Counted from the stretch's first letter, positions 23,374 to 35,441 are shown. The stretch is 64,000 nucleotides of DNA from Lucifuga dentata (GCA_014773175.1 VXCM01000926.1:1-64000); one strand, 5' to 3'. Numbers and translations are program-made. The notes: generated from the sequence alone by a model not told the origin.

Positions 23374-23690
23374 GGTTGTAGTCAATTGCAGTCAACTTGG
23401 TGAGGCTCCTGAATCAAATGCATATGTGTTGCAAATGCTTGTGTCTGGTAGTTTGACTCGAAATACAATAATTCTGTAGTCTTTGTGTGATTATTTGGTT
23501 TTCAGCCTCTGGTGACGCTGGGTTGCAGTCAGTTGCAGTCAACTTGGTGGTGCTGGTGAACCACAGATTGATATACATTTCAAATGCTGCATGTGTCCTA
23601 GTCTGGATTTGAATGTACAAGGTTTGCCCTGAAATATGATCATTCTCAAGTCTTTGTATGATTATTTGGCTTCTGGCAATGCTGATGATT
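23374..23690. repeat. Diverged two-copy tandem duplication (~150-165 bp unit)
   Basis: Two consecutive blocks share, in order: GTTGCAGTCAACTTGGTG-type sequence (TTGCAGTCAACTTGGTG at 23387 and 23533), a GCAAATGCT/CAAATGCTGC segment, and GTCTTTGTGTGATTATTTGG versus GTCTTTGTATGATTATTTGG. The copies differ by substitutions and indels, so the duplication is old and is not an N-join artefact (no N present). Confidence 0.8.
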
Positions 23691-23779
23691 TTCTAAAAGC
23701 TATTTGGAGTCAAATTACATTTAGGGTTGTAGAGGTCCTGCTCTATAAAAAAGACACAAAATCTGGTTAGTTACAGTCT

Positions 23780-24340
23780 GCTCTTCTCAAGGAAGATCTG
23801 TTCAGGTGAACCATTGCCTGATTAAAACAAATGTCAAAGGACTTCAGACAAAAACGTACAGATGCATGAAGCTGGAAAAGGCTACAAAAATCTCTCTTAA
23901 CACCTAGGTTCTGTGATCAAATGAGACAAAAGTCAAACTTTTGGGCAGAAATGCAATCCAACTGTGAAGCATGATGGAGGGCGTATCATGGTTTGGGGCT
24001 GCTTCTAATCCTTTGCAAATCTACCATGTCTCTAATTTGTGAAGTTATTTTCCCTCTACATGTTGGTGATGTCCCTTGATAAAACTAATCCTATGGGAAT
24101 CAAACTCTCCAGCTCTAACTCCAAATGTAATTTGTTTTTGCCGTGTGATTTATTTAGCAAATTATATCAGCTGTATCATGCTTGGAGTGCATGCAGTAGT
24201 GAAATTTATGCAGAATGCTTCTGAATGAACTTTTTGCTCAAACCTAAGTTTTTGCTGCTAAACCAGAAAGGCACAAATACTTATTTTACATGTTTTTTTA
24301 ATCATTTATATTAAAGTTGGATTACTGTATAATGCAAAAT
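23780..24340 (+). pseudogene. Tc1-like transposase relic
   Basis: It contains the frame VKHDGGRIMVWGCF, the Tc1-family GGGSIMVWGCF motif. Upstream, GGCAGAAATGCAATCCAAC is typical of the same family. The 5' part (23795-23890) matches the Tc1 relic at 3200-3310. The stretch between TTCTGTGATCAAATGAGAC and the motif preserves the WTDE-like region in degraded form. After 24015 similarity fades; the end near 24260-24330 is only tentative. Multiple stops; inactive. Confidence 0.8.
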
Positions 24341-24764
24341 GGAAATGGACATGGATAGCAGCGAACCATCTGTCCATGTCATCTTCTTCTATAGATGAGT
24401 TTAAAGGTGCAAATATAGGTGGATTATGAGACAAAGGGTCCGCAGGTACAGTTGCCTTCTGCATCAAACTTTCCCAATAAATGTGAAGTTAGTGACAGTA
24501 TCATCATTTATCAGGCTCTGGTTCTGGGCCTGGATGAGCTCTTGAGCCCTCTGGACCTGTACCCACTTGGCCCGTCCAGTAATCCATCCATATGGGTAAC
24601 AGCCTCTCCTCACACAGAACGTCTGGACTGTTTTGTTAGCACATGTGCAGTTTGAGGGATATCATAAAATCTGGGAGATTTGTGAACTTCAGCACACATG
24701 ATGTGAGAAACTGATGAAATTTACATCTTGTGTAAAGCAGAATTTGGCCTTTAGTCTAACAGTT
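24341..24764. other. Unannotated stretch
   Basis: A 78-codon frame at 24419-24655 has no recognisable domain or splice context. No repeat identified. Confidence 0.5.
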
Positions 24765-25837
24765 TTAAAGGACCTGGCGATCATGCATGTTTTAGCCCAA
24801 TATTACAACTTGCATACATGCTACGTTACTGACAACCAATTTTGAAAACATAAAACTGTATTTTAGTTTTCCTACTATTTTTTCAAATTCACTAATCAGT
24901 CAGAATGAAATATTCAGATGATACACCCATCTTAAAATTCAATGTTTCGCCTGCTAGCACTTTTAGATTATAGAAATTGATTATAGAAAGTATGGCCATT
25001 TTAATTTCTCGGTAAAAAGCTGTCTTCTCGTGGGACTATATTTCATGACAGAGACATACTGTACATTGTCTTCCATGCAGCTCTATGTTGGATCAGTTAA
25101 ATAAACTTACTTTGGCAAAAAAAAAAAAAACCAAAAAAAAAACCTAATAGACGTCTTGAGTACTGTGTTGGATTATGTATCTCAAGTGTGTTTCAAGTCT
25201 CTACAAGTTGATTTTAATGGTTAATGGCGTACTGGAATGAACTGAAACAACTGGCAATATGGAAGGTAAGAAAAACAAATCTAAAAATCTAAATTTTTTT
25301 TAACCTTTATTTATTCAGGGTAAGTTTCACTGAGCATTAATGCTCTTTTACATGAACGCCCCGTTCATGTAAAAGAGTGTTTGGAGAGTTCCGGGTGTGA
25401 GTGTGGGCGTTCACACACCCACACTCACACCCACACTCAGAAGCTGCCCATTACAACCACAGACTTCTCTGCTGGCCACTGAGCAGCACCACTGGAGCAT
25501 TTGGGGGTTAGGTGCCTTGCTCAAGGGCACCTCAGTGGTGATAATTAGGAAGGGGCAGGCACTGCTCATTCACCTCCCCAACCTACATTTTTCCTGCCAG
25601 TCCGGGGATTGAACCGGTGACCGTNCACTGCTCATTCACCTCCCCAACCTACATTTTTCCTGCCAGTCCGGGGATTGAACCGGTGACCGTTTGGTCACAA
25701 GTTCGCTTCTTTAAGCTTTAGGCCACCACTGCCCTTAGGTTTTTTTTTTCTTGTGGGAAATGGTTGTCAGTAACGTAAAGTGTAAAAGTATTATATATTG
25801 GGCTCAAACATACACAATCACCGGTACGTTCCTTTAA
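24765..25837 (+). mobile_element. MITE family A, copy A5, split by a SINE
   Basis: Bounded by TTAA at 24765-24768 and 25834-25837. The left half runs to about 25298 (AGGACCTGGCGATCATGC end, TTAAATAAACTTACTTTGGC landmark with A-tract). The right half resumes at TTGTGGGAAATGGTTGTCAG and ends ACCGGTACGTTCCT. The intervening segment has no counterpart in other copies and is a SINE insertion, so the insertion is younger than the MITE. Confidence 0.88.
25302..25734 (-). mobile_element. tRNA-derived SINE
   Basis: Read on the minus strand it starts GGGCAGTGGTGGCCTAAAGC (A-box-like TGGCCTAAAG) and has a B-box-like GGTTCAATCCCCGG about 45 bp later, the layout of a tRNA-related RNA polymerase III promoter. 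The central body carries AGGTGCCCTTGAGCAAGGCA, a phrase frequent in teleost genomes. The distal part holds two hairpins: 25343-25377 (16-bp stem) and 25393-25432 (15-bp stem). It ends in AATAAATAAAGG. An exact 65-bp duplication around the N at 25625 is probably artificial. Family not named. Confidence 0.75.
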
Positions 25838-26795
25838 GTACGACTTACATTGTGACGTGGCTTTAGTTCGGTGGCGTGATCATAGTATTTCTCCTTTCTT
25901 GCACGGATTGAGCTATCCAGAGAATGTTTATCACATCAGCACTTTAAAGTCCTGTAGACACGTTTGTGTTTGAGATGGCATAATAATAAAATGACATTTT
26001 TGCAGCCTGTTGCGACATAACTGCCCCCTGGCCTAAGCTTCACATCGAGCCATGCATCAGCATTCATAATGAGGCTTGCTAAGGCAGCTGCTGCTCATCA
26101 CGGCTCTGTGGCTGTGGGAACACGCTGGGTCAGTTGTATTTTACCACCCATATGCTTTGTCCATCTGACAAATACATACAGGCGATCACACAACAAGGAG
26201 GACGTGCATAAAGCGTTACTCACTGTACACACACACACAGACATACACACACCATTATTATGTTACACTGGTGAGAGCTTTATACTGAGTTAATTCCACT
26301 TCCTCAATCTTAACTATAACTTTAAAGGCTAACCATGAAATATGTGACCATAAAGTAAAATGGTATCCATCCTAATAAGAACGAGCATCCAGGGATCATT
26401 TTGTTGTTGTTTAAATAGTACTGGGACATTTGGACCTTAAAAAAAAAAAAAAAAANAAAAAAAAAAAAAAAAAAAAAAAGATACTTATAACAGCATAAAT
26501 GTTCAGAAATGAAGCCTCCTGCTTCTGCTTGCATTAGTGAAATATTGACATTATAGATTATATAATTTGAAGCATTATAGCAATAACCCTGTCTGGCTTT
26601 GTTACAAAACACATGTTGCATTACAAAAACACACAGAGCATTAATAATCAGTGAGTCATATTAATGTGTTCTGTATTGCAAATGTCAGTGGTCAACTTAT
26701 TAACAGTCACTTAATACTACAGTCACTTAATAACAGTGTTCTTGTTCTGTGTCTTGTTCTATCTTACACACACACAGAAAAACACTCACACTTTG

Positions 26796-26975
26796 GTACC
26801 AGCATACTTGTGAGGACGTTGTAATGACTACATTTGCTCCCTGGAGGTTTAATCGCCACAACCATTACATGCTGAACCTCAACCCTTACCTTAACCTTGA
26901 AATAAGTGGTTTGTCTTATGGGGACCAGCTGTGAGCAGCCACAACGTGAGTGTGTGCAAAGGTTTTTGTCCCTAC
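26796..26975. repeat. Dispersed teleost repeat next to (CA)n
   Basis: The segments ACTTGTGAGGACGTTGTAAT, CTCAACCCTTACCTTAACC, TATGGGGACCAGCTGTG and GGTTTTTGTCCCTACAGAG occur in the order seen in a repeat common in fish introns ('cttgtggggacc ... ccctaaccttaacc ... aggtttttggtcccc'), usually flanked by (CA)n as here. Class unknown. A shorter relative lies at 38660-38740. Confidence 0.55.
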
Positions 26976-27316
26976 AGAGTAAGGAACACACACATACACA
27001 CATAAACAGCATCTGAAAATAACATAAGCTACACAGGCTGTCAAACTTCATTTTTGCACATTTCTCATTTATGCATTTTTGCCAATTTATCACCGCTGCT
27101 GTACTTTACACTTCAGCTGTTCCTAAATATGCCAAGGCTGTACAATTCCTCATCTCCAAATACTTGTAGCATTTTATGTTTAGTCTGCTGTCATACAGTC
27201 TTGCAGAGCAGTTTTTGTGCAAACACACTGTGGCACCTGGGAGTTTGCCAGCACCGGCAAGATTTTAGTTGTAGCCACTGCAAGGCTCCACCATATTTTA
27301 TCACAAAAAGTAGTCT

Positions 27317-27318
<2 letters not shown>

Positions 27319-27379
<61 letters not shown>
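27319..27379. repeat. (CA)n microsatellite
   Basis: About 30 uninterrupted units, among the longest pure dinucleotide runs in the window. Confidence 0.98.
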
Positions 27380-27385
<6 letters not shown>

Positions 27386-28312
27386 AAAAAAGTTCCAGGA
27401 TATGTAGAACTGTGCCCCAACCTTGTAAGTCAGGTGTGTGAACACTGGCAGAGGCTTTTTGTGTGTGTCTTTGATAGTTTGTGTACGTGCGTGTTTATAT
27501 TTGTGCACACTGCACAAACCTGCTGGTTTCCTGGAGCCTTGGTGTGTGTGTGTGTGTATGTGTGTCTGTGTGCGTAACCGTGGAACAGAAAAGCTGCCAT
27601 CTGGTAAAGCCCTCCACCTGTTCACACTTTGGTGGTCTTCCATTGTATGTGTGTCAGGGTGCGTGTGTATGTGTGAGGTAGGTAAGATCTTGGTGGTCCC
27701 CTAAGTCCTTGGATCCGCCTTGGTCTGATGAAGCAGAGGTGTGTATGTGTGTGTGTATGTTGGTACATTTGTGCAGAATAAGGAAAATAGTGTATGCAGT
27801 GACTGACGGAGTAACTTGAAAGGCAGTTTCATTACAGCATTCATTTTCATTTTCAAGCTGACAGCTTATGTGAAATTCACTATTAAAGATAAGGATTTGC
27901 CTCCACCCACATTTGGTTGCTGTACTTCTTTGAGATGTATGTGTACAACTTAGTATGTATTGCTGCCAAATGTGCACCATATATTCATATACAGTTCTAT
28001 ATATGTTCACACGATTACCACCATTGACTTTAACAGCAACACCGTGTCACAATTGTTTGTAAAATAACCACAAACCAAAATGCAGGTGAGTCACAAATGT
28101 GAAAAAATAGCTTGATATATTATGACAACAGCAGAAAATTGATGTCTAAGCCATGCAGAAAATATAGCTTCATAATGGTTTTTATTATCACTGGAAGTAA
28201 AAGAAAATGCATTTTTCCATAGTGTAGTGCAAGGGTACTCAAATATAATTCTTACATATCCATTTTGTACATTTCCACAGTGTGTGGGTCCAGGAGATTA
28301 ACTGAGTAATAT

Positions 28313-28500
28313 TTAAAGGACCATGCTGGTGAGTTTGCATGTTTAAGCCCAATGTACAACCCGCATACATATTACATTACTGACAACCAATTTTCAAAAT
28401 TTTCAATTTTAAAACTGTATTTTAGTTTTCCTGTTGTTTTCCCAAATCCCATAATCTTTGAAAAACAAATGTTCAGGTGAGAACATACAGAACATTTTAA
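28313..28500 (+). mobile_element. MITE family A, copy A6 (left part only)
   Basis: It begins with TTAA then AGGACCATGCTGGTGAGTTT. It carries the next landmarks (ACATTACTGACAACCAATTT, TTTTAGTTTTCCTGTTGTTT, ACAAATGTTCAGGTGAGA), then similarity stops. No right terminus was found. Confidence 0.85.
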
Positions 28501-29104
28501 GAACAAGTAGTTTTGTAATAATGTGAGAAGTGGCATCTTTTTGTGTGTAATCACATCCTTAAATTTTCACAGAAAGGGTGTCATTGGCAGAAACTCTGAT
28601 ATACTGCTCATTAGAGACATTGCTGTGGTTTAAGTTCTTGACTCTATTTATAGATGATGATACGCAACTGTACTGCTAATGATGATTGTTACATTTACTC
28701 TGCTAGTAACTGGATATAATCATTTCAGCAGGTTAAGTTTTGGTGATAGTTTTGTCTAAAGTTGGCATTAAAATGTGTATCTCCCAGATCTGGAATCCAG
28801 AATCCACGACTTGAGTCACATTCACAACCCAATCCTCCAGGATTTTGAGGATCTATTATTGCTCAGAGAAAAGGCCAGTGCACTCAGCGCTATAACTAGT
28901 TATAAGTCAATTCTAGACTATTATAGTCTATTCTTGCAAGCTTGCTTTGATGTTGCCATGGGAATGGGCATGTCCAAGACATGTTTGTTTTCACTGCAGT
29001 GTCACTCAATTGACACAACAACATCACCACCTACATGTTAGTCATCCAGCCACCTTAGGTGTGCTTGTCTTTATCTCTCTATGTAAAACTTTATCCTTCC
29101 TCTC
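28501..29104. other. Unannotated stretch
   Basis: A frame at 28775-29041 starts with a fairly coding-like translation (LPDLESRIHDLSHIHNPILQ) but I cannot assign it to any family and it lacks clear splice context. It could be an old retroelement scrap. Confidence 0.35.
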
Positions 29105-29718
29105 TAAGGGTGCTTTCACATGATAAGCAGCATTTGCACTGCGCAGAGCAATCACATAGCTCAACTCGCCGATGCCCTGCGCCTTTGTCAGCGCATGGAA
29201 CAGAGTACTAATGTAAACACGGCCTTTACAACCACTAACTAACCTACATTAACAGCTAAGCTAGTTTTATCTTTGGAAAGCAAACCTGATATTTAAAATA
29301 TGATTGTAGATTATATGCCTTCTTACAAACCTGGTAGCCTGGTAGGTAGCCCTGACAGACATTTTGCCGAGCAAGCGCCTTTCTTCCCAGATCATGACAC
29401 AGTTTTAAAGTTGTGTTGTACAACTTGGGAAATTACTCAACACAGGGTATTCTCATCCGTTTCTCATCCATTGTTGTTTCACTTCTGCTACATCACATAC
29501 AACTATTTTGTTATTGGTGAGTGTTGGAAAGGCCAGCACCGGACAGGTCAAGTTGAACTTTGGTTGAACTTTGAGCACAGTATCAAAACAGAGAATCCAA
29601 GCAGTGTGCATTGCTCAAGGCGGTGCCACGAGGAAGTGACCGCTCAGCTCCCAATACACAATAGTGGAATGCTCAGGTCAGCGAACCGCTCATCGTTCAT
29701 CATGTGAAAGCAGCCTAA
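29105..29718. mobile_element. PIF/Harbinger-type MITE (608 bp)
   Basis: The left terminus GGGTGCTTTCACATGAT (29108-29124) and the right terminus ATCATGTGAAAGCAGCC (29699-29715) are inverted repeats with one mismatch. Both are flanked by TAA (29105-29107 and 29716-29718), the 3-bp target duplication typical of PIF/Harbinger elements. The interior contains a 135-codon frame (29300-29707) with no recognisable transposase or MYB-like motif; it is probably fortuitous. Confidence 0.85.
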
Positions 29719-30160
29719 GTCCATCAAGTCCACCTAACAGCTTATTTGGTAAAAGAAAATCCAGGTTTGAATGCTCAGTAAAAAATGTCCTACTTTCAAA
29801 GACTTTTTTTGCTTCTTTCATGAACTGTCACTTTAGATTCCTGTGAAAAAAAGTACAAATCAAGTAAACAATCCAAAAAAGGTCCTTCTGATTTCATCAT
29901 TTTATTATGCTTACAAGACTCTTTTTGTGCTATCTGCCACTCTGCAGCAATAAAAATGGTTTTATTTTTATGCCTGCGTTGTGTTTGTTATTCCTCCTCT
30001 CTGTTACTAAGTGTTATGGGGCTATAAATGATGCACATCACAGCACTGCAGTAAGAAACATACAAAAAAAAAAAAAAATTNAAAAAAAAAAAAAAAATCT
30101 TAACTATACACTTAAGCTTGATCCAACCTCATTTGACCAGTTATACACTTCTGTTATGTT

Positions 30161-30191
<31 letters not shown>

Positions 30192-30821
30192 CAGAATCAT
30201 AAAGAGATAAAGGGAAACAAATGCACAGAGCAGACATGGAGAGGGAGAATGAGAGGCCTACAGAGATTAGAGGGAGAACAATAGAGACAGACAGATCAAG
30301 AGAGAGAAGGGGGTGATCAAGAGAACAAAATACACAGGAAAAGAGGGGACATTCAGTAGCTGGTGAGAAGTACGCTGACCAAATGATTCATGACAAGTTA
30401 GCTCAGCGCACAAACCTCTGGGGTCACCCAGGAAGATAATAGCATGAAGAAAAGGATGGGGGGGAGGGTGAGATGAGGAGATGGAAAAATAAGACAGAGC
30501 AAAAAAGAATGAGAAAACGGTGAGATAGCCAGAGCAGGAAAAAGGTAAAAGACATATCAGTTTTGAGATCGTAGAAAGAAAACAATGGAAGAGGATGACG
30601 TCTGCAACAACATGGACGCATATAACCTGTTGGAATTCCTACATCCTCAGTCAGCCATAAACTTGTTTATTAAAGTTGAATTGATGTCATGACATTATAT
30701 TGCAAATAAAACTGATAAAAGCCAACAAATGTGAGCTGAAATGCATATCAGAGCCCACAAAAACTCATTTATTCTATCTGGAGTTTCCACTGGGAGACTT
30801 AATGTTTTTGGGAGACTTAAT
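29719..30821. other. Unannotated stretch with purine-rich block
   Basis: It holds poly-A with an N at 30081, a (GA)n run at 30163-30190, and a purine-rich plus strand from about 30150 to 30610. A short direct repeat, GGGAGACTTAATGT, occurs at 30792 and 30810 just before the next MITE. No gene seen. Confidence 0.6.
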
Positions 30822-31185
30822 GTAAAGGACCATAGTGGTGCATTCAAGTGCTGTAGTGAAGAACTGACAACAGGAAACATTTTCAGATCACTCTATGCTT
30901 TTTATTATGCTTCAATGCTAAAATTACGTAACTGTGAAAAAAAAAAAAAATCTGAATACACATCTTGTTCATGATGATGGATTACCTATCCCAAGAATGT
31001 TTCAAGTATCAACAAGTTGAACTGAAACCAATGGTGGTCTGGAAGGCAGGAAAATGTTTTTTTTTTTATTTTTTTTTATTCACTGTTCCAGTAGTATGTT
31101 TGGGAAATGATTGTCAATAACGTTACGTGTATGAAAATTGAATATATTAGCCTCAAACATGCAAAATGGTGTTATGGTCCTTTAA
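30822..31185 (+). mobile_element. MITE family A, copy A7 (short subfamily)
   Basis: It begins AGGACCATAGTGGTGCATTC after TGTAA (a decayed TTAA) and ends TTATGGTCCT plus TTAA (31182-31185). It shares CTAAAATTACGTAACT plus an A-tract with copy A10 but lacks most of the left internal part, so it is an internal-deletion member of the A10 subfamily. Confidence 0.85.
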
Positions 31186-32286
31186 TTTGATCGTAATAGG
31201 GCATGTCTGATATTCATATGTCTTTTTTTGTCAAAGATACAGAAATTGATTTCCAAGATTTTAAAATAATTTGTGAAGCTCAGTTACCAACAGTTTTAGT
31301 CGGAATAAAGAGAATAGCTACTGAATTCCCCCCCCCCCCCNCCCCAAAAAAAAAGACATGAATGAAAATTCAACAGTTTGGCATGAGAGGATAAAATAAG
31401 GATGAAGAAACAGTCCAGAGAGTCAAGCAAATCCTTTACCATATGTAATGACTTATAATCATAGATCCAGGGATATTTTCAGAGTGTAAATAAACAAATG
31501 CTGACACTTGTTGGGTTCAGAGTGACAAATTAGGGAGTGGGGAATAGAAATGGAAAAGCAATTTGGGTCAAATTTAGTCTCTGTCAAATTAAAATGAAAG
31601 CCAAAAGTATTTGGTTAGCTGATTAGCAGTCAGAGAGAGACAGAACTTGTGGAATCTATGAATTTGCATAACATGATGAAATACAATGTCTTTCTTTACT
31701 CATACAGAGAAGCTTTTTTAAAGGCCTACTATTTTACTTTTATTGGGGGAACTTACACATTTTAAGTATTTCTTACCATAAAAAAAATCTATAAACACCT
31801 TCTCGAAGCTAATCAGCGTTGATATTTATAACTGAGCTAAGTTAGGCTAAGGGGAGATACTAGACTAGACTTGCTCATATTGTGAAAGATTTTTGGATCC
31901 ACACATTTAATTTATTGAGCCCAAAAGGAATATTTCTATTTTCTGCTCTCTTGCTCATAAAAGTTTTGTATTGGAATTTAATTTTGCTGTTGATTTTATT
32001 TATTTATTTAGTATTTTTTTGTTAATGGAATCTTATTGTATATTTAGATATTTTGTTTGGATGTTTTAAAAGTGAAACTAATGAACCATTCTGAAATGGT
32101 TCATTTGACTGACATATTGTAGTCTTGGAGTTTTTATTTATTTGTTTGTAAGGTGGATGAGAGAGAAACTGCTGATTGCTAATTGAGAACCACACCATCA
32201 TTTAATTGCTCCATATTTGTATATTGGTGAAGGGTGTTACTTGCTTGAATAAATGTGTCTCAGTTGAAAAATATTGTAAGTGTTAC
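31186..32286. other. Unannotated stretch
   Basis: A poly-C run with an N at 31341 sits next to poly-A. A small imperfect inverted pair (AATGAACCATT ... AATGGTTCATT) is near 32081. No gene or dispersed repeat recognised. Confidence 0.6.
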
Positions 32287-32877
32287 TTAAAGGACCATAC
32301 TGGTGATTGTGCATGTTTTAGCCCAACAGATGCAACCCTCATACATGTTACATTACTGACAACCAATTTCCAAACCATAAAACCATATTTTAGTTTTATT
32401 GTTATTTTTTCAAATCCCCTAATCTTTCTAAACCAAATGTTCAGCTGATACACCCACCTTAAAATTCAGCGTTTTGCTCTCTAACAATTATGCAACTCTT
32501 TAACTCTCACTCATCTCATTGTCTCTGTAAGAGCCATCTGTCCTGGACTATATTTTCTGGTGGAGACATACATTGTCTTCCATGGAGATCTGTGTTGGAC
32601 CAGTTAAATAATATTACTTCAGCAAAAAAACAAATAGACATGCTGTTTGCTGTGACAATTACACATCTCAAACATGTTTCAAGTCTCTACAAGTAGATTT
32701 TACAGTGATAGCATACTGGAATGAACTGAAACCAATGGCAGTCTGGAATATAAGAAAAACAGCTAAAATTTACTGCTAAAGTAGTATATTGTGGGAAATG
32801 GTTGTCAGTAATGTAACATATATGTGGATTTTATATATTAGGCTCAAACATTCATGATCACCAGTATGATCCTTTAA
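32287..32877 (+). mobile_element. MITE family A, copy A8 (complete, best termini)
   Basis: Bounded by TTAA at both ends. The left end AGGACCATACTGGTGATTGT and the reverse-complemented right end AGGATCATACTGGTGATCAT show the inverted repeat clearly. It continues through the TTTGAGCC-type block (TTTTAGCCC on the left) to ATGTTACATTACTGACAACC on both sides. The interior carries all standard landmarks, including ACTATATTTTCTGGTGGAGA and the AAT-rich segment before the A-tract. Confidence 0.92.
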
Positions 32878-35441
32878 TATGTTGAGAAGTTTGGAAAATC
32901 CTCCAATTTTATCCTGGTCCTTCTCTTAGACAGTCACCTATTTTCATGTAAGTCCTCTAACTTATGCAGTTTGACACTAATAAGCCACATTCTATCCATT
33001 TATATCTTAATGGTTCAGCTTGGCTCTAACCTGTGAGTATTTTTTTCCTGTAACTCTGAGAGAATCAGAAAGACAGAGAGAAATTGAGAGAAATGAGCGA
33101 ATGTGGGAGAGAAAGAGATGAGAAGGTGTGATAGAAAAAGAGAGAGAGACTCTAATAGAAAGAGTTTGCAGAGGTGCCCTGACTTATCAGAGAGCCCATT
33201 ATTTCAGTTTGTGAAGCTGAACACAACAGTAGAGTGGGAGAAAATGTTTGAGATCTCAATGATCTTGCAGCTGAGAGCCACTGTTTGCGGTTAACAATTA
33301 TAGGTCAAGCAGGAGGTCATTACAGACGTGCGTTAGGAGGAGACAGGCAGATTGTTTTAACAGCTAATCATCCCTCATCCCAATTTGACTGAAAAACAGA
33401 CCAGCTGCACTATCCCTGTAGTGTTATGTAGCCACTGCTTAGTGTTTTTGCCCTCCAGAGATCATATCAGGCAGCGTGTAGAGAAAATACGAGTTTATAT
33501 ACGTTGAGAAATCCAGCTTAGAATTAAGTAGCACCTACATCAACATGCATGACAAGTAAGCGACCAGATTATTTTTTAGAAATTGTTTGAAATTGTAGGG
33601 GTTGTATTATATTTGGGGTCTATATAATCCATCCAGTAGCAGCCATTACCTTTGAATGGACACACACCTGTTTAGACACACCCACCAAGTACGAGTGTAG
33701 CAAAAGTAAAGTAAAAGTTTGGTGAGCACCCATGTTTCAGTCCATTGGTCTTGCCAGCTCAAGTCTGACACAGGTGGCAGATTTTCAGGAGAGTGCCTTA
33801 AAGTGATACTACCATAACAGGCCTGTTTTCACTCCATGTGCATAGAGGTGCTGAAGTAGGTAAAGCAGAAAAGGATTACTGTATTTGTATTTGTATTTTT
33901 TTTTTTTTTTTTTTTTTTGCACTGTAAGAAATCATTTGAAAGGTTTCAAAATAGAGCCTAAAATGAAAATAAGACCATGGGAATCTGTGTCTTTATGATA
34001 GCAGCCAATAGTAAAATACTGTTACTTTATGTATTTATTTATTTATTGTTTTACTGCATTCTCATTTAAATTTGACTATCCATTTAAAATATATAATATA
34101 CATTATATTTGCCTGGTTTCAATGCAAGTATACATACAGCATAAGTAAAAGATACGACTATTCATATAAAAGATGAAATCCATATGCTGGCACTTACACC
34201 ACCACACAATACCAAGACAAGCCAGAAAATCCAATACAGTATTGGAGTTATGCCTCAATTAAAGAGTCCACACACACAACTTTACTCAGTCTAATTAGGA
34301 CTTATGAAAGTGTGTGAGTTTATGTGATTTGTGTGTGATTATAATCCTGTTTATGTGATTAGTGTGTAATGATATGTTGTTTATGTGATTTGTGTATGAT
34401 GATATCCTGTTTATGGGATTTGCTGAAGCTTTGGTTAATGAACCGCTAACAACTGTGCTTTATTCTGGCTGATGTGTGTCCATCTGCTTTGTTGAAGGAT
34501 ATTGCTGTTTTCCCTGTTGGGATCGTAATTTTGTGAATTACTTTTCTGAATGGGATTTACAGGGTAATTGTGGTTATTTTCTGCTTGGCCCTTATTTTTC
34601 TGTTTTTTGTTATCACGAGAATTGATTGTGTTAAAAATCAGCTCTTACACTCTGAAGCTTTATCTGCTCTCACACACAGGGCCAACCATTAAAACCACAA
34701 AGTGATTAAAAGTTATTCTGCTACTACATATTACAGAGTATCATGACATTTGTGTTGTAAAAGGCCTGAACGCTCACACAGTTAATTGTTAAGTCTGCTG
34801 GCTGGCAGTTTTCTGCTGCACTGACCCATTATCAGGAGAAAGGAAGAACGGCTTTTCTTTGTTCCAGCTTAAAAGTTTTCTTATTAGTTTCAAAAACAAA
34901 CCATCCAAAATTATTAGATTTAATGCATAGAAAGTTGTGTGTTAAATGCTTTTGGATTCATCTGTTTGACATCATTCTGGAGTTGGATGGCATGAGTGTT
35001 TAAGTGGATTTTCTTTGCACACATGCAGCACAGAAAATACTGAATTAGTGATTTAGATTAGTGTTTTCCTCATTTCAGAAAAGCACTTAGGCTGCAATGA
35101 CAAAATTAAAATGAAAAATATTACAACATGCCCTTATTGGATAATACATCACAGTTAATGAAGTGAAAATAGAAAGTTTTGTTGTATCATTGCCTCATCA
35201 GCTGCAATAATAAAACTAATTAAAAATTCTACGTCTATTGGTCCAACACAGTTTGTGTCTGTAAGATTCCAGGGAGTCCTAAAAAGCGCAGAGTTACATG
35301 TAAGTAGACAGATAGAGATAGATAGAGAGTGAGAGAGAGAGAGAGAGAATAGGAGCTCTAATCAGGTCACCGGTAGATATCAGCCTTCGATATTCTTTTC
35401 GCATCATCAGATCAAGACTTGAGAAAGAGTTTGGGCTCCTC
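32878..35441. other. Unannotated stretch
   Basis: It contains a poly-T tract at 33897-33918, the 30-bp minisatellite at 34318-34421 and a GA-rich patch at 35310-35350. The 134-codon frame at 35294-35698 (minus) spans an N-joined duplication inside a MITE and is not real. Confidence 0.6.
34318..34421. repeat. Minisatellite, ~30-bp unit, ~3.4 copies
   Basis: Successive units begin GTTTATGTGATT (34318, 34349, 34379) with a partial fourth beginning GTTTATGGGATT (34409). Units differ by a few substitutions. Confidence 0.85.

Larger units (their letters stand above)
25838..28312. other. Unannotated stretch rich in CA/GT repeats
   Basis: Apart from the entries listed separately it holds N-broken poly-A at 26440-26479 and GT-rich runs at 27540-27575 and 27738-27760. 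The 117- and 150-codon frames around 27054-27643 owe their length to translated CA/GT repeats and are not genes. Confidence 0.6.

Noticed and set aside
25650..25734. Possible tRNA gene
   Set aside because: The boxes belong to a SINE head; no cloverleaf with an intact acceptor stem and terminator is apparent.
27054..27643. 117- and 150-codon frames on opposite strands
   Set aside because: Both are mostly translated (CA)n/(GT)n.
28775..29041. Possible exon (LPDLESRIHDLSHIHN...)
   Set aside because: The start looks coding-like but the frame decays and I can match it to no family; left as unannotated.
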